64,000 nucleotides of DNA from Mycobacterium sp. DL440 (GTDB lineage Bacteria; Actinomycetota; Actinomycetes; Mycobacteriales; Mycobacteriaceae): positions 1,081,991 to 1,145,990 of the forward strand of contig NZ_CP050191.1 of NCBI RefSeq assembly GCF_011745145.1, read 5' to 3'. Both the position numbers and the translations under genes were made by a program. This document shows, piece after piece, positions 37,205 to 46,364 of the stretch. Below the pieces are notes generated by a model. That model was not told the DNA's origin, ran no database searches, and saw nothing but the letters and a program-made list of their open reading frames with translations. Each line of letters opens with the position of its first letter. The stretch's first letter is position 1.

Positions 37205-37660
37205 TCACTCCAAGTCGGACAAGACCTTTCGAGCTGCTTCGAGTTCAGCCTCCAGTGCGGCAACCTTGGCGGCCTGTTGGGAGCGCGCCTCGTCGATGAT
37301 CTCGTCGATCGGGGTGGCCAGGTCCTCGTGCAATTCTTTGGCCGCGCGGGAGACGGCGGCGGCCGCGACCGCGAGATCACGAGCCAGGTAAGTGGTGCCC
37401 TGCTTGAGCTCGGCGTGCCATTCGCCGTCGGCGGTACCGGTGACCGTGAGGATCAGCTCGATCGTCTTGGCTTTCTTGTTTGCCGCCTTTTTGGCCGGAG
37501 CCTTCTTGGGCTTCTCCCCGGCAGGGGCGTCGGAGGCAGGTGCGTCGGGCGCCGGCGTGCTCTCGGGCGCGTTGCCCTCGACCGAAGTAGTCAAGTCGTC
37601 GGAGGTGTCGGAGTCGGTGGTCAACGTTCCTGGTGTCTGGGCGTCTACAGTCATGGTCAC
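37205..37660 (-). CDS. Alanine/lysine-rich protein, unknown function
   Basis: 151 residues from GTG 37660 (AAGGAG 6 bp upstream) with an in-frame ATG two codons later. Acidic, Pro/Ala-rich N-terminus, a lysine-rich block KPKKAPAKKAANKKAK resembling histone-like tails, then a domain TIELILTVTGTADGEWHAELKQGTTYLARDLAVAAAAVSRAAKELHEDL and a C-terminal coiled coil (QQAAKVAALEAELEAARKVLSDLE). The style suggests nucleic-acid association, but I do not recognise the family. Confidence 0.65.
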   Translation of the reverse strand: MTMTVDAQTPGTLTTDSDTSDDLTTSVEGNAPESTPAPDAPASDAPAGEKPKKAPAKKAANKKAKTIELILTVTGTADGEWHAELKQGTTYLARDLAVAAAAVSRAAKELHEDLATPIDEIIDEARSQQAAKVAALEAELEAARKVLSDLE

Positions 37661-37763
37661 GGCGAACTCCTTCTAAACATCGCCCGCACTGAGCGGGATG
37701 GGCGGCGAGGAGTATTAGAACACACGTTCGACCTTCGGGGTCAAGTCGACGCGCCCGCCGTGC

Positions 37764-38462
37764 TCACTTCTTCGGGAGGGCGGCCCCGCCGGCCCGAGCG
37801 CCGATGGCGGTGGCATCCAGGTGTTGGAGAAGATCAAGTGGATCATCGAAAACGGCTTGCGCACCGGCTTTTTCGAGTTCACAGTCGGCGACTCCACCGC
37901 AACGTAGACCGATGAAGGGCACACCGACACGGGTGGCGGCTTCACCGTCCCACACCGCATCGCCGACGAAGACAGCCCGATCGGCAGTGACGCCGGCCCG
38001 CTTGAGGGCCACCTGAACGATCCCCGGATCGGGCTTGGCCGTGTCGACGTCTTTCGCTGATGTCGCGTCCATGATGGCGTCGTCGCTGTCCAAAACCTTT
38101 CGGGTGAGGGCGAGTTCGTCCTCGGGCGCGGAGCTGGCGAGCACCACCCGCACCCCGCATTCTGACAAATGATGCAGCAGTTCGCGGGCGCCGGGTAAGC
38201 GGACGATCAACTCTGCGGACTCTTTGTACAGGCCGCTGTGGCGGTCTTTGAGTCGTTGCTGCACGTCCTCTCCGGCGTTCCCGGACAAGCTCGCCACCAA
38301 GTGGCCGCCGTCCATGCCGATGCTGCGGTGTATCCGCCAGGCCGCGACGTCGATCTTCTCTTCGCGGAAAGCGCGTGTCCACGCATCGACATGCAGATAG
38401 TTCGAGTCGACAAGTGTCCCGTCGACATCGAACAGGACCGCAAAAGGATCGGCTTCAGACAT
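37764..38462 (-). CDS. HAD-superfamily phosphatase
   Basis: 232 residues. HAD motifs: nucleophile FDVDGTLVDSN, motif II VVLASSAPEDEL, motif III lysine AKPDPGIVQVAL and motif IV VFVGDAVWDGEAA. It has the helical cap of the phosphoglycolate-phosphatase/beta-phosphoglucomutase type. ATG 38462 was chosen because GGAGG lies 8 bp upstream; two earlier ATGs would place the SD inside the coding region. The substrate is unknown. Confidence 0.85.
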   Translation of the reverse strand: MSEADPFAVLFDVDGTLVDSNYLHVDAWTRAFREEKIDVAAWRIHRSIGMDGGHLVASLSGNAGEDVQQRLKDRHSGLYKESAELIVRLPGARELLHHLSECGVRVVLASSAPEDELALTRKVLDSDDAIMDATSAKDVDTAKPDPGIVQVALKRAGVTADRAVFVGDAVWDGEAATRVGVPFIGLRCGGVADCELEKAGAQAVFDDPLDLLQHLDATAIGARAGGAALPKK

Positions 38463-38546
38463 TCGCATCACCTCCCGCATCGGTGTGCGCCTAACCAAGC
38501 GCCACCGCGCGGTATACCCGCCTGCGCTGAGGTCAAACGGTCGCAG

Positions 38547-38936
38547 TCAGTTGCGGTACTGCGCGAGTTGCTCGGTCAGTTCCTGCGCGTACGCCAGCTG
38601 TCGGGTGAGTTTGACGCAGGCATCCTGTGCGCGGGCATGGCATTCGGCCACATACTCGGTGGCTCGGGCACGCCGAGCGCGCGAGGCGGTAGGGGAGTTG
38701 AGCGTGTCGAGGGCGTCGAGCAGACCACGCATTTCATCGAGGGTGAAGCCCGACGGTTTCATACGCCGGATTGCCAGCAGCCGGTTGACATCCTCGGTGG
38801 TGTACAGACGGAACCCGCCCGCGGATCGGGCTGAAGGCACGACCAGGCCGACCTCGTCGTAGTGCCGAATCGTCTTGATGGACAGTTCGGTTCGCGCAGC
38901 GACCTCGCCGATCTGGAGATGATCCTGATTGCTCAA
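38547..38936 (-). CDS. MerR-family transcriptional regulator
   Basis: About 129 residues. The N-terminal winged HTH (LQIGEVAARTELSIKTIRHYDEVGLVVPSARSAGGFRLYTTEDVNRLLAIRRMK) is followed by a coiled-coil dimerisation helix ending in ELTEQLAQYR. No metal-binding cysteine cluster (one Cys in AECHARAQDACVKL region plus another), so it is not clearly a metal sensor. TTG 38936 with AGGGGGA upstream is preferred; a TTG at 38954 is possible. It directly follows the SulP gene in the same direction and probably regulates it. Confidence 0.85.
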   Translation of the reverse strand: MSNQDHLQIGEVAARTELSIKTIRHYDEVGLVVPSARSAGGFRLYTTEDVNRLLAIRRMKPSGFTLDEMRGLLDALDTLNSPTASRARRARATEYVAECHARAQDACVKLTRQLAYAQELTEQLAQYRN

Positions 38937-38955
38937 CGATTCCCCCTGTGACAAT

Positions 38956-40461
38956 TCAGTGCGTCGCGACGGTTTGACCGCTGAGTCGCGCGTGACGTTC
39001 TGCGCTGTTCTCGTTCATCCCGACGATGCTGACGGTCTTGCCCTTGGCGGCGTATTTGGTGGTGATGGCGTCCAACGTGGACACGGTGGATGCATCCCAG
39101 ATGTGGGCCTGGCTCATGTCGATGATGACGTTGTCGGGGTCCCCGGTGTAATCGAATTGGTAGACCAGGTCATTGCTGGAGGCGAAGAACAGCTCGCCCC
39201 GGACCGCATAGACGCGGGTGTCCTCGTCCGGGTGGGCGACGTCGACGACCTCGGTGAAATGAGCGACACGGCGCGCGAACAGCACCATTGCCGTCAGCGT
39301 GCCGACGGCGACCCCGTAGGCCAGGTTGCTGGTGGCCACGGTGATCGCCACCGTGGCCAGCATGACCGCGGTTTCGCTCTTGGGCATGCGCTGCAACGTT
39401 TTCGGGTTGATGCTGTGCCAATCCAGGGTGCCGACGGACACCATGATCATCACGGCGACCAGTGCTGCCATGGGGATTTGGGCCACGATGTCGCCCAGGC
39501 CGACGACGAGACCGAGCAGGAACGTGCCGGCCAGGAACGTGGAGATCCGGGTACGGGCGCCGCATGCCTTCACGTTGATCATGGTCTGCCCGATCATGGC
39601 GCAGCCGCCCATACCGCCGAAGAATCCGGTGACGATGTTGGCCACACCTTGGCCCAGCGCCTCGCGGGATTTGTCGGAGTGGGTGTCGGTGATGTCGTCG
39701 ACGAGTTTGGCCGTCATCAGTGATTCCAGCAGGCCCACCGCGGCCATGGTGAGGGCGTAGGGCGCGATGACCCCGAGGGTCTGCAGGGTGAATGGGACGT
39801 TCGGAATCAGCAGGGACGGCAGGCTCGACGGGAGTTGCCCTTCATCACCGACGTTGGGAATCGACCAGCCGAATCCGACGGTGGCGGCGGTGAGCACCAC
39901 GATGGCCACCAGCGGAGCGGGGATCGTGGTGCTCAGTTTCGGTAGCGCCACGATGACGGCGATGGCGATGGCGACCATCGGGTAGACCAGCCACGGCACG
40001 CCGAGCAGGTGGGGCAACTGGGCCAGGAAGATCAGGATCGCCAACGCGTTGACGAAGCCGATCATCACGCTGCGCGGCACGAAGCGCATCAGCTTGGCTA
40101 CTCCCAGGCCACCCAGGATCAACTGCAGCACTCCGGCCAGGATGACGGTGGCGATCAGATAGTCCAGACCGTGACTGCGCACCAACGGGGCCACCACCAG
40201 TGCGACGGCCCCGGTTGCTGCCGAGATCATCGCGGGCCGCCCACCGACGATCGCGATGGTCACCGCCATCGTGAACGAGGCGAACAGGCCGATGCGCGGA
40301 TCCACGCCGGCGATGATCGAGAACGAGATCGCTTCGGGGATCAGGGCCAGCGCCACCACCAGGCCGCCGAGCACCTCGGTACGCAGCCGGCGTGGCGCGC
40401 GGAACGTGGCCAGCAACGATTGCTGTTCGCGCGGTGTCACCGCGTCGGACGATGGTTTCAA
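38956..40461 (-). CDS. SulP-family anion transporter with STAS domain
   Basis: About 501 residues. The SLC26/SulP fold has many membrane helices starting at LRTEVLGGLVVALALIPEAISFSIIAGVDPRIGLFASF, with ISAATGAVALVVAPL and GGMGGCAMIGQTMINVKACG. A C-terminal STAS domain (NVIIDMSQAHIWDASTVSTLDAI) completes it. SulP proteins move sulfate, bicarbonate or dicarboxylates; the substrate is not determined here. TTG 40461 with GGAG is my preferred start; ATG 40515 extends it by 18 residues with no family similarity. Confidence 0.88.
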   Translation of the reverse strand: MKPSSDAVTPREQQSLLATFRAPRRLRTEVLGGLVVALALIPEAISFSIIAGVDPRIGLFASFTMAVTIAIVGGRPAMISAATGAVALVVAPLVRSHGLDYLIATVILAGVLQLILGGLGVAKLMRFVPRSVMIGFVNALAILIFLAQLPHLLGVPWLVYPMVAIAIAVIVALPKLSTTIPAPLVAIVVLTAATVGFGWSIPNVGDEGQLPSSLPSLLIPNVPFTLQTLGVIAPYALTMAAVGLLESLMTAKLVDDITDTHSDKSREALGQGVANIVTGFFGGMGGCAMIGQTMINVKACGARTRISTFLAGTFLLGLVVGLGDIVAQIPMAALVAVMIMVSVGTLDWHSINPKTLQRMPKSETAVMLATVAITVATSNLAYGVAVGTLTAMVLFARRVAHFTEVVDVAHPDEDTRVYAVRGELFFASSNDLVYQFDYTGDPDNVIIDMSQAHIWDASTVSTLDAITTKYAAKGKTVSIVGMNENSAERHARLSGQTVATH

Positions 40462-40622
40462 AACAACTCCAGATTCAGCGCCAATCCTCAAACCAGACAC
40501 GGCAAGTAGGCACATTGGACACGCTTCATTGCGTGAAAGGTTTTGTCAGAACGTGCAATTGCTGCCCGCTGTGGGTCAGCTTCTGTCGGAGGTCGCACGA
40601 CCGCCACGTTCTACGCCGACGG

Positions 40623-40647
40623 CAACCCTACCCTTAGGGGAGGGTTG
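40623..40647 (-). terminator. Hairpin between the antiporter and SulP genes
   Basis: CAACCCT/AGGGTTG with an inner CCC/GGG stem, 72 bp after the antiporter stop. No T-run on either strand. It may act as a terminator for the antiporter or as a symmetric regulator site for SulP; undecided. Confidence 0.4.
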
Positions 40648-40718
40648 AGTTCCAAATTGGCGAGTCTGGATGTGCCCGGCGCCACAGTCCGCGGGCGTCC
40701 TACGCGAGCTCCGGAAAT

Positions 40719-42215
40719 TCAGTCCTCGAGCCCGTATTCGTCGAACCAGTAGGCGAGCTTGCCGCGGCGGCTGACCGCGCGCATCCGGGCCTCGGCCGCC
40801 GTCCGCATCTTGCTGGTGGTGACGATGAGCAGTTCGTCGCCGACGGCGATGCGGGTGTCCGGTAGCGGGACGAAGGTGCGGCCGTCGCGGATGATCAACG
40901 TGATGACTGCCGGGTCCGGTAGCCGCAGTTCCAGGATGGTGACGTTGTGCAGGCGGGAGTGCGGTTGCACGGTCATGGTGAGCAGTTCGGCGTCGAGCAC
41001 GTCCAGCGGTGCGGCTTCGACCTGGATCTCGCGGGTGATGTCGCGGGTGATCAGCCCCAGCGCGTTCGCCACGAACCGGATGCTGGGGGCCTGGATCAGG
41101 GTGAAGATCACCACCAGGACGAACACGATGTTGAGCAGCCGGTAACTGTCGGGCACGCCCGCGACGATGGGGAATGTGGCCAGCACGATCGGCACCGCGC
41201 CGCGGAGCCCCGCCCAGGACAGAAAAAGATGTTCGCGGAACGGGATCCGGAATCCAGCCAGCGACAGGACCACCGACACCGGCCGGGCGATCAGCAGCAG
41301 CACCAGTCCGATGACGATGGCCGGAATGATGTCGCCGGCCAGATCGTGTGGGTTGACCAGCAACCCGAGGAGCACGAACAGCCCGATCTGGGCCAGCCAG
41401 CCCACCCCCTCGGCGAAGGAACGGGTGGCTGACTTGTGCGGCAGGCCCGAGTTTGCGAGGACCACCGCGGACAGATAGGCGGCGATGAAACCGCTCGCAT
41501 GGGCACTGCCTGCAGCGGCGAACGCGATGAAGCCCAACCCGAAGGTGGCGATCGGGTAGAGCCCCGAGGCCGGCAGCGCGATCCGGCGCAAGGCGAACGC
41601 ACCGGCGAACCCGACGCCAAGGCCCAGCAGTGAACCGGTGACCAGTTCGTAGAGCAGGTCGGTGATTGCGCCTTCGGGGTGGAACACGAACGGCACCACG
41701 CTGAACGTCAGCACGAGGATTACTGCGGGCGCGTCGTTGAAACCGGACTCGGCCTCCAGCAGCCCGGCCAGCCGGCGGGGCAGCGGCAGGATCCGCAGCA
41801 CCGAGAACACCGCGGCCGCGTCCGTGGACGCGACGATCGCCCCGAGTAGCAGCGCGAGTTGCCAGTCCATGCCCAGCAGCAGGTGCGCACCGACGGCGGT
41901 GATGACGGTGCTGATCACCACGCCGACGGTGGCCAGCACCGACGCAGGCGCCAGTACCCCGCGGATATCGGAGAAGCGAGTGGTCAGACCGCCCTCGACG
42001 AGCACGATCGCCAGCGCTGTCGTGCACACGTTGCGGGCCAACTCGACGTTGTTGAAGTCCAGTCCGACCCCGTCGACGCCCAGAATCATGCCGACTGCGA
42101 GGAAAAACAGCAGGCTGGGAAACCCGATCCGGGTCGCCACGCGCGTGCCGATGATGCTCGCCAGCAGGACAACGCCGCCGGTGAGCAAGGTCAGGTACAG
42201 CTGGTTCAGACTCAT
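40719..42215 (-). CDS. K+/H+ antiporter (CPA1 family, NhaP2-like)
   Basis: 498 residues. About twelve membrane helices with the transport-site motif GAIVASTDAAAVFSVLR and ESGFNDAPAVILVL. A cytoplasmic TrkA-C (RCK_C) domain (LHNVTILELRLPDPAVITLIIRDGRTFVPLPDTRIAVGDELLIVT) gates it by ligand. Adjacent to a divergent TrkA-type K+ regulator, consistent with potassium homeostasis. Confidence 0.9.
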   Translation of the reverse strand: MSLNQLYLTLLTGGVVLLASIIGTRVATRIGFPSLLFFLAVGMILGVDGVGLDFNNVELARNVCTTALAIVLVEGGLTTRFSDIRGVLAPASVLATVGVVISTVITAVGAHLLLGMDWQLALLLGAIVASTDAAAVFSVLRILPLPRRLAGLLEAESGFNDAPAVILVLTFSVVPFVFHPEGAITDLLYELVTGSLLGLGVGFAGAFALRRIALPASGLYPIATFGLGFIAFAAAGSAHASGFIAAYLSAVVLANSGLPHKSATRSFAEGVGWLAQIGLFVLLGLLVNPHDLAGDIIPAIVIGLVLLLIARPVSVVLSLAGFRIPFREHLFLSWAGLRGAVPIVLATFPIVAGVPDSYRLLNIVFVLVVIFTLIQAPSIRFVANALGLITRDITREIQVEAAPLDVLDAELLTMTVQPHSRLHNVTILELRLPDPAVITLIIRDGRTFVPLPDTRIAVGDELLIVTTSKMRTAAEARMRAVSRRGKLAYWFDEYGLED

Positions 42216-42279
42216 CGGGAATTAGTTAATCAGGGCGAAGGGCCGTGAGTGGGACGTGCGGATAGGGGAAAATAGCCGA

Positions 42280-42987
42280 GTGGGCGAACGGAAGATGCGA
42301 GTCGTGGTTGCCGGCGCGGGCAATGTGGGCCGGTCCGTGGCCCGCGAGTTGCTCGAGAACGACCACAAGGTTTTGTTGATCGAGCAGCTTCACCGCCGAT
42401 ATGAACCCCACACCGTGCCTGACGCTGATTGGTTGTTGGCCGACGCCTGCGAGCTGTCCGCGATGGAAGATGCCGGGATCGAAACCTGCGACGTGCTGAT
42501 CGCCGCGACCGGTGACGACAAGTCCAATCTCGTGGTCGGGTTGCTGGCCAAGTCCGAGTTCGGGGTGCCGCGGGTAGTGGCGCGCATCAACGACATCCGC
42601 AACCAGTGGTTGTTCGGCCAGGAGTGGGGCATCGATGTCGCAGTGTCGACGCCCGGCGCACTGGTGGCCGGCATCGAGGGTGCGATCGACGTCGGACACC
42701 TGGTGCGGTTGATGACCCTGCGCGGGGGCCGGGTGGAGCTGACCAAACTCACCCTCCCGCAGGACAACCCCGTGGTCGGGGAGCGGGTGGACCGCCTGGA
42801 GCTGCCGGCGGACACCGCGCTCGTCACCGTCGTCCGCGGAAACCAGGTCAGGTTGCCCAAGCCCGACGACATTCTCGAAGCCGGGGACGAGCTGCTGTTC
42901 ACCGCCAACCGCACGTCGGAGAACTCGCTGCTGGCCGCCATCCACGGCGGCGAGTTCCTCCGCGAAGTGGTTTCCGAGGAACCGTGA
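42280..42987 (+). CDS. TrkA-family potassium uptake regulatory subunit
   Basis: About 235 residues: an RCK_N Rossmann domain ([59 protein letters not shown]) plus an RCK_C domain (VGERVDRLELPADTALVTVVRGNQVRLPKPDDILEAGDELLFTA). It binds NAD(H) or nucleotides and gates a Trk/Ceo-type K+ channel. Starts possible at 42256, 42280 (GTG, GGGGA upstream) and 42295 (ATG at the first strand). Divergent from the antiporter. Confidence 0.88.
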   Translation: MGERKMRVVVAGAGNVGRSVARELLENDHKVLLIEQLHRRYEPHTVPDADWLLADACELSAMEDAGIETCDVLIAATGDDKSNLVVGLLAKSEFGVPRVVARINDIRNQWLFGQEWGIDVAVSTPGALVAGIEGAIDVGHLVRLMTLRGGRVELTKLTLPQDNPVVGERVDRLELPADTALVTVVRGNQVRLPKPDDILEAGDELLFTANRTSENSLLAAIHGGEFLREVVSEEP

Positions 42988-43002
42988 CGCGAAATATCGA
43001 CG

Positions 43003-43276
43003 CTAGTTCGTCGACGGTGGTGGTTGTGGTTGGAAGGGTTGGTACCACCACCAGTCGGCGCGTTCCCCGGTGGGCCCGGGACACGGTGGAACATCGGGTG
43101 GGGGTGTCGTCGGTGGCCCCGCACAGTTCGTCACGCTCCAGCTCGGCGACGATCTCCACGATGCGTCCATCGATCGCGTTGCGCTGACCGCACAGCTCCG
43201 ACAACTCGTCGCGCAGCACCTCCAGCCGCTGCGCGGGGCTCGCCTCAGCAGTGAAAGTGGTTGCGGTCGAAGACAT
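43003..43276 (-). pseudogene. 13E12/DUF222 repeat-family remnant
   Basis: The start (43276) and first 50 residues match the DUF222 N-terminus found in mycobacterial 13E12 HNH-endonuclease proteins: LRDELSELCGQRNAIDGRIVEIVAELERDELCGAT. After a frame change it reads PPPDVPPCPGPTGERADWWWYQPF and a stop at 43003. The long middle (several hundred residues with the HNH site) is missing. It looks like an internally deleted family member. Confidence 0.55.
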
Positions 43277-43359
43277 GACGCTATCATCACAAGAGGGTCC
43301 GACAAGTCTGGAACGAAACCTCAGGCGTCATCGGTGGATCGAGCCGTAGGCTCGTTCGC

Positions 43360-43659
43360 ATGGACGCCGAAGACGCTGAGGAATCCGAAGCACCGGAACG
43401 CCGGCTGGTCATCAGGGTCAACTCGAACGCCAAAATGTCGCGCGGCAAGGCCGCAGCCCATGCCGTGCATGCCGCGCTCAAGCTTTACGGCATCGAATAC
43501 GAGCACCCGGTTATCGTGATCGGCGGCAAGCCCGACGAGATCCTGGCGCAGACGGTGCATGTGCGCGACGCCGGGCGCACCGAGCTGGAACCGGGCACGT
43601 TGACTGCGGGGGCGAGCTGGGAGTACAAGGACCGCACCGAGCTCGACGCACCCGAGTAG
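43360..43659 (+). CDS. PTH2-type peptidyl-tRNA hydrolase-like protein
   Basis: 99 residues. PTH2 features: a strand RLVIRVNSNAKMSRGKAAAHAVHAAL (cf. K-GK-AAQ-AHA) and VHVRDAGRTELEPGTLTAGA (cf. DAGRT-I-PGT-TVL). The family is normally 110-120 residues and the canonical C-terminal GP is replaced by ASWEYKDRTELDAPE, so activity is uncertain. Convergent with the monooxygenase, 3 bp between stops. Confidence 0.7.
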   Translation: MDAEDAEESEAPERRLVIRVNSNAKMSRGKAAAHAVHAALKLYGIEYEHPVIVIGGKPDEILAQTVHVRDAGRTELEPGTLTAGASWEYKDRTELDAPE

Positions 43660-43662
43660 GCC

Positions 43663-45039
43663 CTATCCTGTTGCGGCTGTGTGCTCCTGACGCGGCTGGG
43701 GTACTTCCAGGCCGAGATGCTCTCGCAGCGTTGCCCCTTCGTAGGCGGTGCGGAACACACCGCGCTCCTGCAGCAGAGGCACGACCTGGTCGACGAACGG
43801 ATCGAGCCCGCCGGGGGTGACGTGGGGGACCAGGATGAATCCGTCGCTGGCGTCGGATTGCACGAGATGGTCGATGGATTCGGCAATCGTGGCTGCCGAG
43901 CCGACGAAGTTCTGCCGCCCGGTGACCTCGATGATGAGCTCACGGGTGGTCAGGTTCTCGGCCTCGGCCTTGGCACGCCACTCATTGGCGACGGCGATGG
44001 GGTCGCGGTGGATGCGCACGCTGGCCCGGCCCTTGGCGATGGTGTTCTCGCCCACCACCGGGTCCGCGGTGGGCAGCGGCCCGTCCGGGTCGTGATCGGT
44101 TAGGTCGCGGTTCCACAGTTGTTCGAGGAACTTGATCGCAGTGGCGGGGGAGACCTGGGCCAGGCGTACCTCGTGTGCCAGCTCGGCGGCCTCGGCATCG
44201 GTATCGCCGAGCACGAAGGTGGCCGCGGGCAGGATCAGCAACTGGTCGTGGCGGCGGCCGTATTTGGCCAGGCGGCCCTTGACGTCGGCATAGAACTTCT
44301 GGCCGTCCTCCAGCGTCCCGTACCGCGAGAAGATGGCGTCGGCGGCCGCGGCGGCGAACTCGCGCCCGTGATCGGAGTCCCCGGCCTGGAAGATCACCGG
44401 GCGTCCCTGCGGACTGCGCGGGACGTTGAAGCGACCGCTGATATCGAAATGGTCGTTGCGGTAGGCGAACTCGCCGGCGGCGGCATCGGAAAGGAAGACG
44501 CCGATTTCCTTGTCGGCGACGACCTCGTCGCCTCGCCACGAGTCGAACAGGGTGTGGGCGGCGGCCAGGAAGCTCTCAGCCCGCTCGTAGCGCTGGTTCT
44601 CCGGTAGGAAACCGCCGCGTCGGAAGTTCTCCCCAGTGAAGGCATCCCACGAGGTGACGACGTTCCATGCGGCCCGGCCTTCGGAGAGGTGATCCAGCGA
44701 GGCGAATTGCCGTGCCACCTCATAGGGTTCGTTGAAGGTCGAGTTGATGGTGCCGGTCAGACCGAGTCGCTCGGTTACCGCGGCGAGCGCGGCCAGCACC
44801 GTGAAGGTGTCCGGGCGTCCCACCACGTCGAGGTCGTAGATCTGGCCGCCCTGTTCGCGCAGACGCAGCCCCTCGGCCAGGAACATGAAATCGAACTTGC
44901 CGCGTTCGGCTGTCTGCGCGAACCGGACGAACGAATCGAAATCGATGTGGCTGCCCGATTCGGGGTCGCTCCACACCGTGGTGTTGTTCACCCCGGGGAA
45001 GTGCGCGGCCAGGTGGATCTGCTTGACGGGCTTGCTCAT
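43663..45039 (-). CDS. FMN-dependent monooxygenase (NtaA/SnaA/DszA family)
   Basis: 458 residues of the bacterial luciferase-like fold. N-terminal KQIHLAAHFPGVNNTTVW, SGSHIDFDSFVRFAQTAERGKFDFMFLAEGL, GLTGTINSTFNEPYEVARQFASLDHLSEGRAAWNVVTSWD and the FMN-site RSPQGRPVIFQAGDSDHGREFAA are typical. Such enzymes use reduced flavin from a partner to oxidise organosulfur or aminopolycarboxylate compounds. Paired with a second luciferase-like gene upstream, 18 bp apart. The substrate is unknown. Confidence 0.88.
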   Translation of the reverse strand: MSKPVKQIHLAAHFPGVNNTTVWSDPESGSHIDFDSFVRFAQTAERGKFDFMFLAEGLRLREQGGQIYDLDVVGRPDTFTVLAALAAVTERLGLTGTINSTFNEPYEVARQFASLDHLSEGRAAWNVVTSWDAFTGENFRRGGFLPENQRYERAESFLAAAHTLFDSWRGDEVVADKEIGVFLSDAAAGEFAYRNDHFDISGRFNVPRSPQGRPVIFQAGDSDHGREFAAAAADAIFSRYGTLEDGQKFYADVKGRLAKYGRRHDQLLILPAATFVLGDTDAEAAELAHEVRLAQVSPATAIKFLEQLWNRDLTDHDPDGPLPTADPVVGENTIAKGRASVRIHRDPIAVANEWRAKAEAENLTTRELIIEVTGRQNFVGSAATIAESIDHLVQSDASDGFILVPHVTPGGLDPFVDQVVPLLQERGVFRTAYEGATLREHLGLEVPQPRQEHTAATG

Positions 45040-45057
45040 GGGCGTGTCCTGTCGATG

Positions 45058-46218
45058 TCAGACGGTCGTGTAGCGGTTGGCCGGGCGGGGCAGGCCCAGC
45101 AGGCCACGCAAGGTGGATGCTTCGTAGGACTGGCGGAACAGGCCGCGGTCCTGCAGGTCGGGGACCAGTACGTCGGTGATCTGCTGCAGGTCGTGCGGCA
45201 GGGACGCCGGGCGCAGCCGGAAACCGGCGACGCCGGCGGCGTGCCAGGCCTGCAACAGGTCGGCGAGTTGCCCGGGTGTTCCGACGAAAATCTCGGCGTC
45301 ACTGTGATATTCGGTGCCGGCCAGCTCGTCGAGGCGCGCGCGTCGTGCGCGCGCCACGTCAGGCGCGTCGTCGAGGAACACCACCAGGTCGGCGAATACC
45401 CGCACTGCGTCGGCGTCGGTGGGCCGCAACGCGGCGATGGTATCGACCAAGGCGGCGACCTCAGCGACGCTGTGCGGGGTGACGAAGCCGACGTCGGTGC
45501 TGCCCGCGATCAGTTGGTAGGCGAGGTCGACGTGACCCAGCGCGGCGACGACGGGCTGGCCCTGCGGCGGCCTCGGGGTGATCGAGGGACCCTTCACGGA
45601 AAATGAGGCGCCCTCGAAATCGATGTAGTGCAGCTTGTTTCGATCGACGAACCGCCCGGTGGTCACGTCGCGGATCTCGGCGTCATCCTCCCAGCTGTCC
45701 CACAACCGGCGCAGCACCTCGACGTAATCTGCCGCCTCGTCGAACAACTCGGCACTCAGCGCCGCACGCTCGTCGGGCAGGTGACGCCGACCGAAATGCG
45801 CTCCGGCATCCCGCCGGGAGGCCACCTGGACCCGTAGCCCGGCACGGCCGGTGCTCACGTAGTCGAGGGTGGCGATCGCCTTGGAGGCGTGGAACGGCTC
45901 GGTGTGGGTGGTGATCACGGTGGGTACCAGACCGATGTGCCGCGTACGCGGTGCGACGCGGGAGGCGATGAGTACCGCGTCGAGGCGCCCGCGTACGCGG
46001 TCGGTGCGATCATCGGGGCGGAACGGGTGATCGGACTGCAGCGTGAGTCCGTCTTCGATCGTGACGAAATCGAGCAGGCCGCGTTCGGCCTGGTTGACCA
46101 GATCGGTCCAGTACCGCGGCGAGAGCGTTTCTCCTGCCCGGGCCAGCGGCTCGCGCCAGGAGGCCGGGTGCCAACCGGTGCCGTCGAGTGCGACGGCGAG
46201 GTGCAGAGGGGTACCCAT
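45058..46218 (-). CDS. Luciferase-like flavin-dependent monooxygenase
   Basis: 386 residues, LLM class: LAVALDGTGWHP, RGLLDFVTIEDGLTLQ, VAPRTRHIGLVPTVITTHTEPFHASKAIATLDYVSTGRAGLRVQVA and a C-terminus LRGLLGLPRP similar to the neighbour's LREHLGLEVP. The two probably act on related substrates. 46219-46364 upstream holds a CCCGGGATTACCCGGG hairpin but no riboswitch consensus I recognise. Confidence 0.85.
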   Translation of the reverse strand: MGTPLHLAVALDGTGWHPASWREPLARAGETLSPRYWTDLVNQAERGLLDFVTIEDGLTLQSDHPFRPDDRTDRVRGRLDAVLIASRVAPRTRHIGLVPTVITTHTEPFHASKAIATLDYVSTGRAGLRVQVASRRDAGAHFGRRHLPDERAALSAELFDEAADYVEVLRRLWDSWEDDAEIRDVTTGRFVDRNKLHYIDFEGASFSVKGPSITPRPPQGQPVVAALGHVDLAYQLIAGSTDVGFVTPHSVAEVAALVDTIAALRPTDADAVRVFADLVVFLDDAPDVARARRARLDELAGTEYHSDAEIFVGTPGQLADLLQAWHAAGVAGFRLRPASLPHDLQQITDVLVPDLQDRGLFRQSYEASTLRGLLGLPRPANRYTTV

Positions 46219-46364
46219 CGACGGTTCTCACTTTCAATCGCGGTCTCTGGCAGCAACGCGAGCTCACACCCGGGTAATCCCGGGCGGGAGCCGCTGCGAG
46301 TGGGCAACCCAGTCTGACCTGCTTGAAGAGATCGACGCAGGGTGATGCGAAAGTGCGCGGACCC

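Noticed and set aside
46219..46364. SAM-type riboswitch before the luciferase-like monooxygenases
   Set aside because: The region has a CCCGGG-ATTA-CCCGGG hairpin but lacks the S-box/SAM-IV conserved segments such as CGGCAACC in the right context; only a short palindrome is secure.
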